This document shows positions 34,027-43,831 of a stretch of 64,000 nucleotides of DNA, one piece after another. The DNA is from Psychroflexus planctonicus (lineage in GTDB: Bacteria > Bacteroidota > Bacteroidia > Flavobacteriales > Flavobacteriaceae): the NCBI RefSeq assembly GCF_014640195.1, contig NZ_BMGM01000001.1, positions 310,001 through 374,000 of the forward strand, written 5' to 3'. How positions within the stretch are numbered: the first letter of the stretch is position 1; each line of letters begins with the position of its first letter. The translations under genes and the position numbers were made by a program. The notes beneath the pieces are model-generated. The model was not told the origin of the DNA and did no database searches. It saw only the letters and a list, made by a program, of their open reading frames with translations.

Positions 34027-34983
34027 ATGAAACCAAGGATTTTAATTATTGGCGCATGCGGCCAAATAGGAAGCGAATTAACTTTTACTTTACGTGAAAA
34101 ACACGGTGCTGATCATGTAATTGCAAGCGACATTAGAGAAGGCAGTGCAAGTTTAATGCAATCTGGCCCTTTTGAAATTCTTGACGCTACTAATTACAAT
34201 GCTTTAGAAGATTTGATTTTGCATTACGATGTAAATGAAGTATATTTAATGGCTGCCATGTTAAGTGGTACTGCCGAGAAATTTCCGATGAAGGCTTGGG
34301 ATTTAAACATGAACACCTTATTTCATGTTTTAAATCTAGCCAAAGATGGAAAAATAAATAAAATATTTTGGCCTTCTAGTATTGCTGTTTTTGGACCCTC
34401 TACGCCAAAAGACAATACACCACAAAAAACAATAATGGAACCTTCTACCGTTTATGGAATTAGCAAACAAACCGGAGAACGCTGGTGCGAATATTACTTT
34501 AAACGTTATGGAGTAGATGTAAGAAGCATTAGATATCCAGGCTTAATTAGCTATAAAACACCACCAGGTGGCGGCACAACAGATTATGCAATCGAAATTT
34601 TTCATGAAGCCATAAAGGAAGAAAAGTATACTTGTTTTCTTAGTGAAAACACGGCTTTACCGATGATGTATATGGATGATGCTATAAATGCTACCATTGC
34701 CATTATGGAAGCACCAAAAGAACAAATTGAAATTCGATCTTCTTACAATTTAGGTGGAATTAGTTTTACTCCTAAAGAGATTAGCGAAAAGATACAAAAA
34801 CACATTCCCAATTTTTCCATTTCTTATGATCCCGATTTTAGACAAGCTATTGCTGATTCTTGGCCAAGTAGTATTAATGACGAAGCTGCTCAGAATCATT
34901 GGAATTGGAAACATTCTTTTCAACTTGAAGATATTATTGAAACCATGCTTAATGGCATTAAACAAGAATTGAAAGCAAACTGA
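34027..34983 (+). CDS. L-threonine 3-dehydrogenase-like NAD-dependent epimerase family protein
   Basis: This 318-residue short-chain dehydrogenase/epimerase has the Rossmann motif GACGQIGSEL (residues about 8-17) and the active-site VYGISKQTGE with Tyr about 143 and Lys about 147. SIAVFGPSTPKDNTPQ and YPGLISYKTPPGGGTTDYA are typical of the epimerase-type threonine dehydrogenases of Bacteroidota and animals, not of the zinc type. The reaction is threonine + NAD+ to 2-amino-3-ketobutyrate. ATG 34027 starts exactly at the nucleotide-binding strand; a TTG at 33955 would add 24 unrelated residues. No kbl gene is adjacent. Confidence 0.9.
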   Translation: MKPRILIIGACGQIGSELTFTLREKHGADHVIASDIREGSASLMQSGPFEILDATNYNALEDLILHYDVNEVYLMAAMLSGTAEKFPMKAWDLNMNTLFHVLNLAKDGKINKIFWPSSIAVFGPSTPKDNTPQKTIMEPSTVYGISKQTGERWCEYYFKRYGVDVRSIRYPGLISYKTPPGGGTTDYAIEIFHEAIKEEKYTCFLSENTALPMMYMDDAINATIAIMEAPKEQIEIRSSYNLGGISFTPKEISEKIQKHIPNFSISYDPDFRQAIADSWPSSINDEAAQNHWNWKHSFQLEDIIETMLNGIKQELKAN

Positions 34984-35048
34984 TTTAGGTCATTGTTTAG
35001 CATGTGTTAATGTAGAATATTTGTATCTACAATTTAAAACACAAGAAG

Positions 35049-35468
35049 ATGAAACCTACCGTACCCGTATCTAACATAATGACCAAAAACTTAGTTAAAT
35101 TGAATTTAGACGATTCTTTAACCAAAGCAGAGTCCTTATTTAAAAAACACAAAATAAGACATATTCCTGTTGTTAAAGGAAAAAAAATTGTTGGCATTCT
35201 TAGTTATACCGACTTACTCAGAATTTCTTTTGCAGATGCAACCGATGATGATGGAACAGAAGTAGAAACCACTATTTACGACATGTTTTCTATTGAACAA
35301 GTAATGACCAGCCAAATTGTAAGCTTAGATGCCGATGATTATATTAAAGATGCTGCTGAAATTTTTACTAAAGCAGAATTTCATGCACTTCCAGTACTCA
35401 AAAATGAATCTTTAGTGGGTATTGTTACCACTACAGATGTTATTAAGTATTTATTGAAGCAATACTAG
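35049..35468 (+). CDS. CBS-domain protein
   Basis: This 139-residue protein consists of two CBS repeats (about 10-60 and 80-137). The motifs are VSNIMTKNLVKL, HKIRHIPVVKGKKIVGILSY, EQVMTSQIVSL and FHALPVLKNESLVGIVTTTDV. Stand-alone CBS pairs bind adenosine nucleotides and regulate partner proteins; the partner is not evident here. It follows the threonine dehydrogenase-like gene by 65 nt. Confidence 0.9.
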   Translation: MKPTVPVSNIMTKNLVKLNLDDSLTKAESLFKKHKIRHIPVVKGKKIVGILSYTDLLRISFADATDDDGTEVETTIYDMFSIEQVMTSQIVSLDADDYIKDAAEIFTKAEFHALPVLKNESLVGIVTTTDVIKYLLKQY

Positions 35469-35484
35469 TAAACTTCAACATATT

Positions 35485-35523
35485 AAAAAAGACAACGCCC
35501 AAGCAAAAATGCTCGGGCGTTGT
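35485..35523 (-). terminator. Terminator of the T9SS protease gene
   Basis: On the minus strand ACAACGCCCGAGCA pairs with TGCTTGGGCGTTGT (one G-T pair) around a short T-rich loop and runs into TTTTTT. On the plus strand the same position is an A-C mismatch and no strong T-run follows, so it chiefly serves the minus-strand gene. It lies between convergent genes. Confidence 0.75.
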
Positions 35524-35556
35524 GTTTGTTGAGATATAATTAAGCTTTAAAAGCCG

Positions 35557-37830
35557 TTATTTTACAATCAATTTTTGGGTAGAAGTAACTTGCGTTTCTT
35601 GGTCCGTTAACTTCACTAAATAAATTCCTGCATTGGCTTGATTCAAATTAATTTGAGTTTCATTTGCTCGAGCTTCTCCTTTACTAATTAGTCTTCCTGA
35701 AATGGTATAGATCTGATAATCTACAAGGTTGCCAGATGTATTGGAAATGTATGCTGTTCCATTTGTTGGATTAGGATACAGTTTCACATTATTATTCAGT
35801 TCAAAGGTGTCGTTGCTAAGTGAAATAAAATTATTAAAGTCAACCGATTCTGATGCATCAAAATCACCACCGCTAATTATTTCATCTCCGGCATCCGTTT
35901 CTAAAGTATAACTACCTGAGCCAAATCCACAACAAATTCCATCGCCATAAGCATCAAAAATGGTAAACGTGTAGCAATCATCATTATCTAAGCTAATATC
36001 TTCAGTTATAGAATCATCAGTATCTGAGTAAGGACCTCCACTTGCCACAACTGTTTCGCTAGAATTAACAACCTCCCATGTAGTTTCGTCTGGAAAATTA
36101 TCTAACTCAATAGTTAAAACAAGGTTTGAAGAACCTACTGTTTCTGCAACTACAAAATCAGTAGTAGCTTGATTGTTGTTTATATCTTCATCTCCATTTA
36201 AGTCTATATCAACTACAAACGTATTTTCTTCTACTTGTAAAGTATATTGTGGTACTGAAATAGTTTCTGTTTCTCCTGCTAAAAGATTACCGCTCCAGTC
36301 TATATTGGTGGGAGCATCTTCGTTAAAAGCATAATTTATTGAGAGTGAAGTAATGGGATCATTCCCTGCATTTGTTAATACAATTTCTGGGCTTACATTA
36401 TTGTCACAAACATCATCTAATCCGTTAATACTAACCGCAGCATCTACATCTAAAACTTCCATAGCTGGATACACATCTAAAGTAGTTTGGCCTGTGTTGT
36501 TTGGATCAAGCCAGTTACTTAATCGCGTACTGTTTGTATTTCCAAAATCCCAAGATGTAGCAAAGCGACCGTAAAAGTCTATTTGACCATTGTTAGATGT
36601 GCCAGAACATGCAGCGCCGCCACCAGCTAGTTGACCAATAATTCTTCCGTTTTGATCGAATAAAGCAGAACCAGATGAACCAGGTTCAGTAACGCCTTCT
36701 TCCCAATTGTTTACTAACCACATCTGCATAGAAGGATCGCCATTAAAAGGAGTTGTACTTTGAGTTGCGCCATCATCATCTCGGCAAACTTTCATGATGT
36801 CTCCACTTGGGTGGTGAATACCTACTTCAAAAGTGGGATTGGTATTAGACCTGTCCCAACCAGCCCAAACCAAATCCCAACTGTCAGGTAAGTTTGGATT
36901 AATTTCGAGCAATGCCATATCAGATTTAGAATTACTAGCTCTTAATACGGCACCACTAGCAGTTTGGTCAAAAGTTCCGTTTTGTGAGTTTGTAAAAGAC
37001 GCACACACCGGATTTGGGCTCGTCCAATTGAAACGAAATGCCCAACTTCCAACTCCACCGCCTAAACAATGGTTAGCTGTTAAAAAATACTGAGCTCCAT
37101 TATTAGATGTATTATTTATTAATGTTCCTGTACAAAAACCATTACCACCAACTACCGTCATCGCTACGGATTTCTTCAAATAGTCTTTCATATCTTCGAA
37201 ATCGTCACCTATAGGACAATCTACATCTAAATTACAAGCACCAGAATCATTCAAGGCTTTTTGCATTGCATCGTTTTCAGTAACAGAACGGTAACCATGA
37301 ACTACTTGGCTTATATTCAAATCGCCTTTCCCCATAGCTTCTTTGGGTTCGTAGTATTCAACAAAAACTTGCTCACCTTCAATTAACCATGAGCCAAAAA
37401 CCATTTCATCTGAATTTTGGGTATGCGTATATGCACCCAAAAGGTCTGTTCTATCTTCATTATAAAAATACAACTTAGCTCCTTCAGGTAAGTAAAATTG
37501 GTCAAAAATAAAGTTGAGTGTTTTTGCTCCTTCCGATTTGAAACTGACTAACCAGATTCGATCGCCATTAGGTAAAGTTTCCCAAGTTCCGGTATTATCT
37601 AAGCCATAACTTACAGAATGTTCGTAACCAAATCTCCACGGAACATCATCTCGTTCATCGTTTACTTGATCTTCTTTTTGTAATTTTTTCAAATCGAAAT
37701 CAGGTAAATCAATTGGGTCTAAATTTTGGACATCAAGTTTCCAACTAATTGGTTTCCCTTCATTAGTTACTTGACTCCAAGACAACGTAGTACATAAAAT
37801 TAAAAGTAAAAGTGTATAGGTTTTGTTCAT
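35557..37830 (-). CDS. T9SS-exported trypsin-like serine protease (lysyl endopeptidase-like)
   Basis: This 757-residue secreted protein starts with a signal peptide (LLLLILCTTLSWS, cleaved before QVT) and a pro-region. The chymotrypsin-fold protease domain has a catalytic His in FLTANHCLGG (near 252), Asp in SKSDMALLEI (near 302) and Ser in PGSSGSALFD (near 386). Adhesion-like beta domains follow. The last 75 residues, LYPNPTNGTAYIS to STQKLIVK, are a type A sorting domain, so it is exported by the type IX secretion system and cell-attached or released. A minus-strand terminator follows at 35485-35523. Cleavage specificity after lysine is a family inference. Confidence 0.9.
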   Translation of the reverse strand: MNKTYTLLLLILCTTLSWSQVTNEGKPISWKLDVQNLDPIDLPDFDLKKLQKEDQVNDERDDVPWRFGYEHSVSYGLDNTGTWETLPNGDRIWLVSFKSEGAKTLNFIFDQFYLPEGAKLYFYNEDRTDLLGAYTHTQNSDEMVFGSWLIEGEQVFVEYYEPKEAMGKGDLNISQVVHGYRSVTENDAMQKALNDSGACNLDVDCPIGDDFEDMKDYLKKSVAMTVVGGNGFCTGTLINNTSNNGAQYFLTANHCLGGGVGSWAFRFNWTSPNPVCASFTNSQNGTFDQTASGAVLRASNSKSDMALLEINPNLPDSWDLVWAGWDRSNTNPTFEVGIHHPSGDIMKVCRDDDGATQSTTPFNGDPSMQMWLVNNWEEGVTEPGSSGSALFDQNGRIIGQLAGGGAACSGTSNNGQIDFYGRFATSWDFGNTNSTRLSNWLDPNNTGQTTLDVYPAMEVLDVDAAVSINGLDDVCDNNVSPEIVLTNAGNDPITSLSINYAFNEDAPTNIDWSGNLLAGETETISVPQYTLQVEENTFVVDIDLNGDEDINNNQATTDFVVAETVGSSNLVLTIELDNFPDETTWEVVNSSETVVASGGPYSDTDDSITEDISLDNDDCYTFTIFDAYGDGICCGFGSGSYTLETDAGDEIISGGDFDASESVDFNNFISLSNDTFELNNNVKLYPNPTNGTAYISNTSGNLVDYQIYTISGRLISKGEARANETQINLNQANAGIYLVKLTDQETQVTSTQKLIVK

Positions 37831-37996
37831 TATTTAATATTTTAAACCGCAATCTATTGTTTTGAATTGAAAAAAAGAAATTATATCGAGCTTTAACAGG
37901 TTGATTAAAATTACGTAAACAATGTTAACAATATAATAACAAAAAGTTTTTGTAACATTTTGGTAAATCTTCAGTCATATAAGCAAAGTATATTAC

Positions 37997-38698
37997 ATGA
38001 TTGAAATTAAAGACTTACACAAATCTTACCAAATTGGTAAAAATTCGCTTCACGTATTAAAAGGAATTAACTTTAGCGTAAAAGAAGGAGAATTGGTTTC
38101 AATCATGGGTTCTTCAGGTTCTGGAAAATCTACCTTATTGAATATTTTAGGCATTCTTGATGAAGCAGATTCAGGTTCATATAACCTAGATGGAGTTCCA
38201 ATTAAAAACCTAAATGAACGTATTGCTGCTAATTACAGAAATAAGTTTTTAGGATTCATCTTTCAATCTTTCAACTTAATCAATTATAAATCTGCTTTAG
38301 ATAATGTGGCTTTACCTTTATATTACCAAGGTATTTCAAGAGGCGAAAGAACCGACCGCGCTATGAGTTACTTAGAGAAAGTTGGACTAGCCGATTGGGC
38401 TTCTCACAAACCCAATGAACTTTCTGGTGGTCAAAAACAAAGGGTTGCTATAGCGCGCGCTTTAGCCAGCCAACCCAAAGTTTTACTTGCGGATGAGCTA
38501 ACAGGAGCTTTAGACACTAAGACTTCTTATGAAATTATGGATTTAATCCAGCAAATTAATGATGAAGGAAAAACAATTTTAGTGGTAACCCACGAAGAAG
38601 ATATTGCACAAATGACTAAGCGCATTGTTCACTTAAAAGATGGTGTAATTATAAATGACGAAAAAGTTGAACAAGTAAGAGCAATCGAGAATGTTTAG
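37997..38698 (+). CDS. MacB/LolD-type ABC transporter ATP-binding protein
   Basis: This 233-residue ATPase has Walker A GSSGSGKST at residues 38-46, a Q-loop FIFQSFNL near 92, signature LSGGQKQR near 142, Walker B VLLADELTG near 160 and an H-loop VVTHEEDIA near 196. Walker B continues DEL rather than the common DEP. It is the first gene of an ATPase-permease-permease-adaptor-TolC operon and its end overlaps the next gene by 8 bp. Confidence 0.93.
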   Translation: MIEIKDLHKSYQIGKNSLHVLKGINFSVKEGELVSIMGSSGSGKSTLLNILGILDEADSGSYNLDGVPIKNLNERIAANYRNKFLGFIFQSFNLINYKSALDNVALPLYYQGISRGERTDRAMSYLEKVGLADWASHKPNELSGGQKQRVAIARALASQPKVLLADELTGALDTKTSYEIMDLIQQINDEGKTILVVTHEEDIAQMTKRIVHLKDGVIINDEKVEQVRAIENV

Positions 38699-39932
38699 TT
38701 TAGAACGTTGGCAAGAGATTTTTGAAACCATTAGCAAAAACAAACTCCGTACTTTTTTAACTGGGGTTTCTGTTGCTTCGGGTATCTTCATTTTAATTAT
38801 ATTATTAGGAGTAAGCGTTGGAATGCAAAACGGGATTGAAAAACAGTTTCAAAACGATGCATCTAACATTATTAATATTTATCCCGGTTATACAACCTTA
38901 GAATACAAAGGCTTAAACCCTAAACGAAGAATTCAATTTACCAATGAAGATTACGAATTGGCTTTAGGCGACAAAGAAGAAGTAGTACATAAATCTTCCG
39001 ATTTTCAGATTTGGAGCCGTTTAATTTCCTATAAAAAAGAATTTGGCAGCTACCGAATTCAAGGTGTAATGCCCGATTTTCAATACTTAGAAAATGCTTC
39101 GATTATTGAAGGCAGGTTTATCAATCAACTCGATTTAGATCATTTAGAAAAACATATAATTATTGGTAATCGCGTAAAAAAAGATTTATTTAAAGATAAT
39201 TCACCCTTAGGAGAATACATCAGTTTGTCTGGTTTAAATTTTAAGGTTGTAGGAGTTTACACCGATCCAGGTGGCGATAGAGAAGAAGCTAGAGTGTACA
39301 TCCCACTTACAACAGCTCAGGTAGTTTTTGGTGCAGGCATCAATATTCGTTCTATGGGATTTACCCTACCAAAGGTAGATGATTATGACGAAGCTTTAGC
39401 CGAATCGAATAAATTTACAGCTAAAATTGAACGCCAACTAAAAGCTAAACTTCTCGTAAATCCTTTAGATACCAGTGGGATTTTCATCAGTAATAATATT
39501 GAAAATACCAAAGAAATTTATCAGCTCATTTCTGCTATGAAAATATTTTTCTGGTTTGTAGGTATTGCTACTTTGCTAGCTGGAATAATTGGTGTAAGCA
39601 ACATTATGCTAATTATTGTAAAAGAACGTACTAAAGAAATTGGAATCCGAAAAGCGCTAGGAGCAAAACCCATGTCTATTGTTGCCATGGTATTGCATGA
39701 GTCGGTTTTTGTTACCGCTTTTTCAGGATTGATAGGCTTAATTTTAGCATTAGCATTATTAGAATTTGTAGGACCAATGGTTGAATTAGATTTCTTAATC
39801 AATCCTTCAGTTAACTTTAATATCGCCATGACTACCGTTGTTATTTTAATTGTAGCAGGAGCAGTTGCTGGATTTTTTCCAGCTTGGCGTGGAGCAAAAA
39901 TTAAACCCATAGACGCATTAAGAGACGAATAA
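38691..39932 (+). CDS. MacB/FtsX-type ABC permease (first paralogue)
   Basis: This 413-residue permease has one N-terminal TM helix (about 19-42), a large periplasmic MacB_PCD domain, and three C-terminal TM helices in the FtsX domain. The FtsX domain includes LAGIIGVSNIMLIIVKERTKEIGIRKALGA and ends FFPAWRGAKIKPIDALRDE. It works with the ATPase upstream as a mechanotransmission pump extruding periplasmic substrates through TolC. It is paralogous to the next gene, 1 nt downstream, so the transporter is probably a heterodimer. Confidence 0.92.
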   Translation: MFSLERWQEIFETISKNKLRTFLTGVSVASGIFILIILLGVSVGMQNGIEKQFQNDASNIINIYPGYTTLEYKGLNPKRRIQFTNEDYELALGDKEEVVHKSSDFQIWSRLISYKKEFGSYRIQGVMPDFQYLENASIIEGRFINQLDLDHLEKHIIIGNRVKKDLFKDNSPLGEYISLSGLNFKVVGVYTDPGGDREEARVYIPLTTAQVVFGAGINIRSMGFTLPKVDDYDEALAESNKFTAKIERQLKAKLLVNPLDTSGIFISNNIENTKEIYQLISAMKIFFWFVGIATLLAGIIGVSNIMLIIVKERTKEIGIRKALGAKPMSIVAMVLHESVFVTAFSGLIGLILALALLEFVGPMVELDFLINPSVNFNIAMTTVVILIVAGAVAGFFPAWRGAKIKPIDALRDE

Positions 39933-39933
39933 T

Positions 39934-41193
39934 ATGTTTAGTAGAGACAAATGGAATGAAGTAATCGAGTCGCTGTCTTCTAATTTATTTAGAACAGTAC
40001 TTACTGCTTTTGGCGTATTTTGGGGAATTTTTATTCTCGTAATATTATTGGCTGCAGGAAATGGTTTAGAAAATGGAGTGAAGCAAATTTTCTCTGGTAT
40101 TTCATCCAATTCTATGTTTATGTGGACACAAACCGCATCTAGACCTTATGATGGTTTGCCCAAAGGCAGACGCTATAATTTTGACGTTAACGATGTTACT
40201 GCCATCAAACAAAAAGTAAACGGCTTAAAATACGTTTCCCCAAGAAACCAATTGGGTGGATTCGGTGGCGAAAATAATGTAGTTCGGGGTTTAAAAAATG
40301 GAGCTTTTAACGTGTACGGAGATTATCCTGATATTCAGGAGCAAGAACCCATGAAAATTGTACGAGGTCGATTTATTAACCAAAACGACATTGAAAACAA
40401 ACGCAAAGTAGCTGTTATTGGCGAAGGCGTACAAAAAGAATTATACGGAATAGATGAAAACCCACTTGGAACCTACGTAAAAATTCAAGGGGTTAATTTT
40501 ATGGTGATTGGTATTTACAAAAAGCGAGGCTTTGGTGGCGGTAATGCAGAAGAAGACCAAAAACAAATTTATACACCTTTTACTTCCTTTTCACAAGCTT
40601 TCAATTTTGGTGAAGTAGTTGGTTGGATGGCCATAACCGCTAATGATAATTATTCTATCACCAACTTAAAAGAACAAATATTTGATGTAATAAAAGCTAA
40701 TCACAGAATTCATCCAGAAGATGACCGAGCAATTGGCAATTTTGATTTATACGAACAGTTCTCTAAAATTCAAGGTTTATTCATTGCTTTAAATGCAGTA
40801 GCTTACTTTGTGGGAATTTTAATTTTACTTTCTGGAGTTATTGGCATCAGTAATATTATGCTTATTGTAGTAAAGGAAAGAACTAACGAAATTGGTGTTC
40901 GTCGCGCATTAGGTGCAACGCCTTGGAACATACGCGGACAAGTTCTGTTTGAATCTGTTTTTTTAACCTTAATTGCTGGAATGGCAGGAATTGTATTTGC
41001 TACAGGAATTTTAGCCATTATTAACCAAGTTTTACCTGAAGATAGCGACATACCATTTGTAAACCCAAGTGTAGATTTACCAACCGTTGTTACCGCTTTA
41101 GTTATATTGATCATTGCTGGATTGTTTGCAGGATTTATTCCAGCCCAAAATGCTATAAAAGTAAAACCTGTAGACGCTTTAAGAACCGAATAA
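39934..41193 (+). CDS. MacB/FtsX-type ABC permease (second paralogue)
   Basis: This 419-residue permease has the same layout as its upstream paralogue: a TM near 20-43, a periplasmic domain with a glycine-rich KKRGFGGGNAEEDQ loop near 195, then three TM helices. LLSGVIGISNIMLIVVKERTNEIGVRRALGA is the FtsX core and the tail is KVKPVDALRTE. Conserved ends but divergent periplasmic parts suggest a specialised heterodimer. It sits 1 nt after the first permease. Confidence 0.92.
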   Translation: MFSRDKWNEVIESLSSNLFRTVLTAFGVFWGIFILVILLAAGNGLENGVKQIFSGISSNSMFMWTQTASRPYDGLPKGRRYNFDVNDVTAIKQKVNGLKYVSPRNQLGGFGGENNVVRGLKNGAFNVYGDYPDIQEQEPMKIVRGRFINQNDIENKRKVAVIGEGVQKELYGIDENPLGTYVKIQGVNFMVIGIYKKRGFGGGNAEEDQKQIYTPFTSFSQAFNFGEVVGWMAITANDNYSITNLKEQIFDVIKANHRIHPEDDRAIGNFDLYEQFSKIQGLFIALNAVAYFVGILILLSGVIGISNIMLIVVKERTNEIGVRRALGATPWNIRGQVLFESVFLTLIAGMAGIVFATGILAIINQVLPEDSDIPFVNPSVDLPTVVTALVILIIAGLFAGFIPAQNAIKVKPVDALRTE

Positions 41194-41223
41194 AAACCAA
41201 AAGACCTAATACCTAAATAAAAA

Positions 41224-42348
41224 ATGAAAAAAGCTCTTACCATCATTGTTCTCTTAATCATCGTTGCGCTCTTTGGCGGATCATTGTATTATTTGTATCA
41301 AAAAAACCAAGAAAACCCAGAAGTTTTCAAAACTGAACAAGCTTCAGAAGAAACCATCATTAGAAAAACAGTTGCTACGGGAACTTTAATCCCACGTGAA
41401 GAAGTGGAAGTAAAACCCAACATTTCTGGAATTGTAGATCAATTACTAGTAAAACCTGGCGATACCGTGCAAGTTGGAGATTTAGTTGCTAAACTGAAAG
41501 TTGTTCCTAATATCAACAATTTAAATTCAGCTAAAAACCAATTGCGTCAAGCTAAAATTAATCTTGAAAACGAAAAAAGAATTTTCGAACGTCAAGAAGA
41601 ATTATTCGAAAAGGGAGTGATTTCTGCAAACGATTATGATTTGGCAAAAAACGCCTTCGATAATGCAAAGCAAACTGTTCTTGCTGCAGAAGAAAATTAC
41701 GAAATAATTCAAACTGGTACTACGCAAGATGCAGGAAATGCAGCTACTACCGAGATTAAAGCTCGAATTTCTGGAATGGTACTCGATGTCCCTATTAAAG
41801 TTGGAAATCAGGTAATTGAAGCCAATAACTTTAACGAAGGAACAACCATTGCTACCATTGCTAAAGTAGATGATATGATTTTTGAAGGAAAGGTAGACGA
41901 ATCTGAAGTTGGAAAAATTAAAGAAAGTCTTCCACTAGAAATTACAGTTGGTGCAATCGAGAACACCAAATTCGATGCTATCTTAGATTACATTGCGCCA
42001 CAAGGTGTAGAAGAAAACGGAGCGGTTCAATTTGAAATTGAAGGAAGTTTAAAAGATACAAAAGGAATTTTTATCAGAGCAGGATTGAGTGCAAATGCAT
42101 CGATTATTCTTGAAAAAGTAGAAAATGTTTTAGCTATTAAAGAAGCTTTAGTTCAATTTGATAAAGAAACAAAAGCTCCTTACGTTGAAGTTGAAGTAGG
42201 AGACCAAAAGTTTGAAAGACGTGATATTGAACTAGGCTTAAGCGATGGAATCAACGTTGAAATAAAGTCTGGAATTGACAAAGACGATAAGATAAAAGTC
42301 TGGAATAAAGTTGAAGAACCTATTGCTAAAGATAGAAGAAGAAGATAA
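41224..42348 (+). CDS. Periplasmic adaptor of the ABC efflux system (MacA-like)
   Basis: This 374-residue membrane fusion protein has an N-terminal TM anchor (LTIIVLLIIVALFGGSLYYL) rather than a lipobox. Its lipoyl halves are GTLIPREEVEVKPNISGIVDQL and EIKARISGMVLDVPIKVG. They flank a helical hairpin (about 95-155) with INLENEKRIFERQEELFEKG. The C-terminus is very basic (KDRRRR). It links the paired ABC permeases to the TolC-like protein downstream. Confidence 0.9.
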   Translation: MKKALTIIVLLIIVALFGGSLYYLYQKNQENPEVFKTEQASEETIIRKTVATGTLIPREEVEVKPNISGIVDQLLVKPGDTVQVGDLVAKLKVVPNINNLNSAKNQLRQAKINLENEKRIFERQEELFEKGVISANDYDLAKNAFDNAKQTVLAAEENYEIIQTGTTQDAGNAATTEIKARISGMVLDVPIKVGNQVIEANNFNEGTTIATIAKVDDMIFEGKVDESEVGKIKESLPLEITVGAIENTKFDAILDYIAPQGVEENGAVQFEIEGSLKDTKGIFIRAGLSANASIILEKVENVLAIKEALVQFDKETKAPYVEVEVGDQKFERRDIELGLSDGINVEIKSGIDKDDKIKVWNKVEEPIAKDRRRR

Positions 42349-42370
42349 ATAATATCCCAAATTGAAGTTT

Positions 42371-43816
42371 ATGAAAATTATATATAGTCTTATTCTTGTT
42401 GTGTTTGTTTTCTGTACGAGCACAACTTCTTTCGCACAAGAACAACCTACAGAGTGGACATTAGAAGCCTGTATTAAACATGCACTAGAAAATAACATTA
42501 CCGTAAAACAAACACAACTCGATTTAGAAAATGCAGAAATAGACATTAAAGATGCTGTTGGAAACTATTTACCAAGCTTAAATGTTGGTGCTAACAATCA
42601 ATGGGTTTCTGGTTTAACGCAAAATGTAACTACGGGTGTGTTAGAGCAGCAAGTTAACCGAAATTTTAGTGCAAATGCCACTTCTACAGTTTCTATTTTT
42701 AATGGTTTATCTAATTTACGCCAGTTTGAAAGAGCAAAAATAAATAGGTTGGCTAGTACGTATAACCTCAACCAAATTAAAGACGATATTTCACTTGCTG
42801 TAGCCAATTCGTATTTGCAAGTTCTGGTAAGCAAACAAAGCCTTGCTATTTTAGAAGAACAAAACAAAGTAACCCAAGAGCAATTACAGCAAACTCAATC
42901 TTTAGTAGATGCAGGCACGCTACCAGAAGGTGAAATCTTACAGATTAGAGCTCAAAATGCTGATGAAGTTCGTCAAATTGCTGTTGCTGAAAATGATGTA
43001 CAAGTAAGCTTAATTGGTTTAGCACAAAACTTATTGATTAAAGATTACGAAAACTTTGATATTGCAGATGAAGAATACGATATTCCCATCACTGAAATCT
43101 TAGAGAAAAATCCTGACGAAATTATTGAAAAAGCAAAACAAGAGCGTTATGAAGTTCTTCTTGCAGAGCAAGATGTAGAATTAGCTAAAAAAGATTTACA
43201 ATTGGCTAAAAGTCAATATTACCCAACGTTGAATGCTTTTTTTAATTACAACACCCGAGAAAGTGACAGAGAACGAGTTATTTCTGGTGGACTAGATCCA
43301 GACAACCCAACGCAACAAATAGGAGTTGTAGAAAATACTGGGCAAGCGGTAGTTTCTCCCAATTTCTTATTAGAAACAGTAAGTGCAGATCCATTTTTCG
43401 ATCAATTGAGAAATAACGATGGATATGCTTTTGGACTTCAATTAAACATTCCCGTTTTCAATGGTTTTTCGGTACGCAACCAAGTAGCTAGAAATAAAAT
43501 TAATGTAGAACGCAGCGAATATCAATTAGAGCAAATTGAACTTAACTTAGAATCAAATGTGTATCAAGCTTACTTAGATGCACGCGGAGCGGCAAAAGCA
43601 TACGATGCAGCACTTTCTGCAGTAGAGTCTCAGCAAACTGCTTTTGATTATGCTAAAGAACGTTTTAATGTTGGCGTTTCTAATGGATTTGAGTTTACCC
43701 AATCTAAATTTAGGCTAACCAATGCTGAAAATCAACTAATTCAAGCCAAATACAATTTTATTTTTCAGATAAAAGTCTTAGAATTGTTCTTTGGAATTCG
43801 CCCAATTGAATATTAA
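42371..43816 (+). CDS. TolC family outer-membrane protein of the ABC efflux operon
   Basis: This 481-residue outer-membrane factor has a signal peptide (MKIIYSLILVVFVFCTSTTSFA, cleaved before QEQ) followed by WTLEACIKHALENNITVKQTQLDLENAEID, a standard TolC opening. Two long helical OEP repeats follow, with the closing QAKYNFIFQIKVLELFFGI. ATG 42371 is preferred to a TTG at 42362. It completes the MacAB-TolC-type set and is distinct in sequence from the TolC protein of the RND operon. Confidence 0.92.
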   Translation: MKIIYSLILVVFVFCTSTTSFAQEQPTEWTLEACIKHALENNITVKQTQLDLENAEIDIKDAVGNYLPSLNVGANNQWVSGLTQNVTTGVLEQQVNRNFSANATSTVSIFNGLSNLRQFERAKINRLASTYNLNQIKDDISLAVANSYLQVLVSKQSLAILEEQNKVTQEQLQQTQSLVDAGTLPEGEILQIRAQNADEVRQIAVAENDVQVSLIGLAQNLLIKDYENFDIADEEYDIPITEILEKNPDEIIEKAKQERYEVLLAEQDVELAKKDLQLAKSQYYPTLNAFFNYNTRESDRERVISGGLDPDNPTQQIGVVENTGQAVVSPNFLLETVSADPFFDQLRNNDGYAFGLQLNIPVFNGFSVRNQVARNKINVERSEYQLEQIELNLESNVYQAYLDARGAAKAYDAALSAVESQQTAFDYAKERFNVGVSNGFEFTQSKFRLTNAENQLIQAKYNFIFQIKVLELFFGIRPIEY

Positions 43817-43831
43817 TTAGAATTTAAAAAA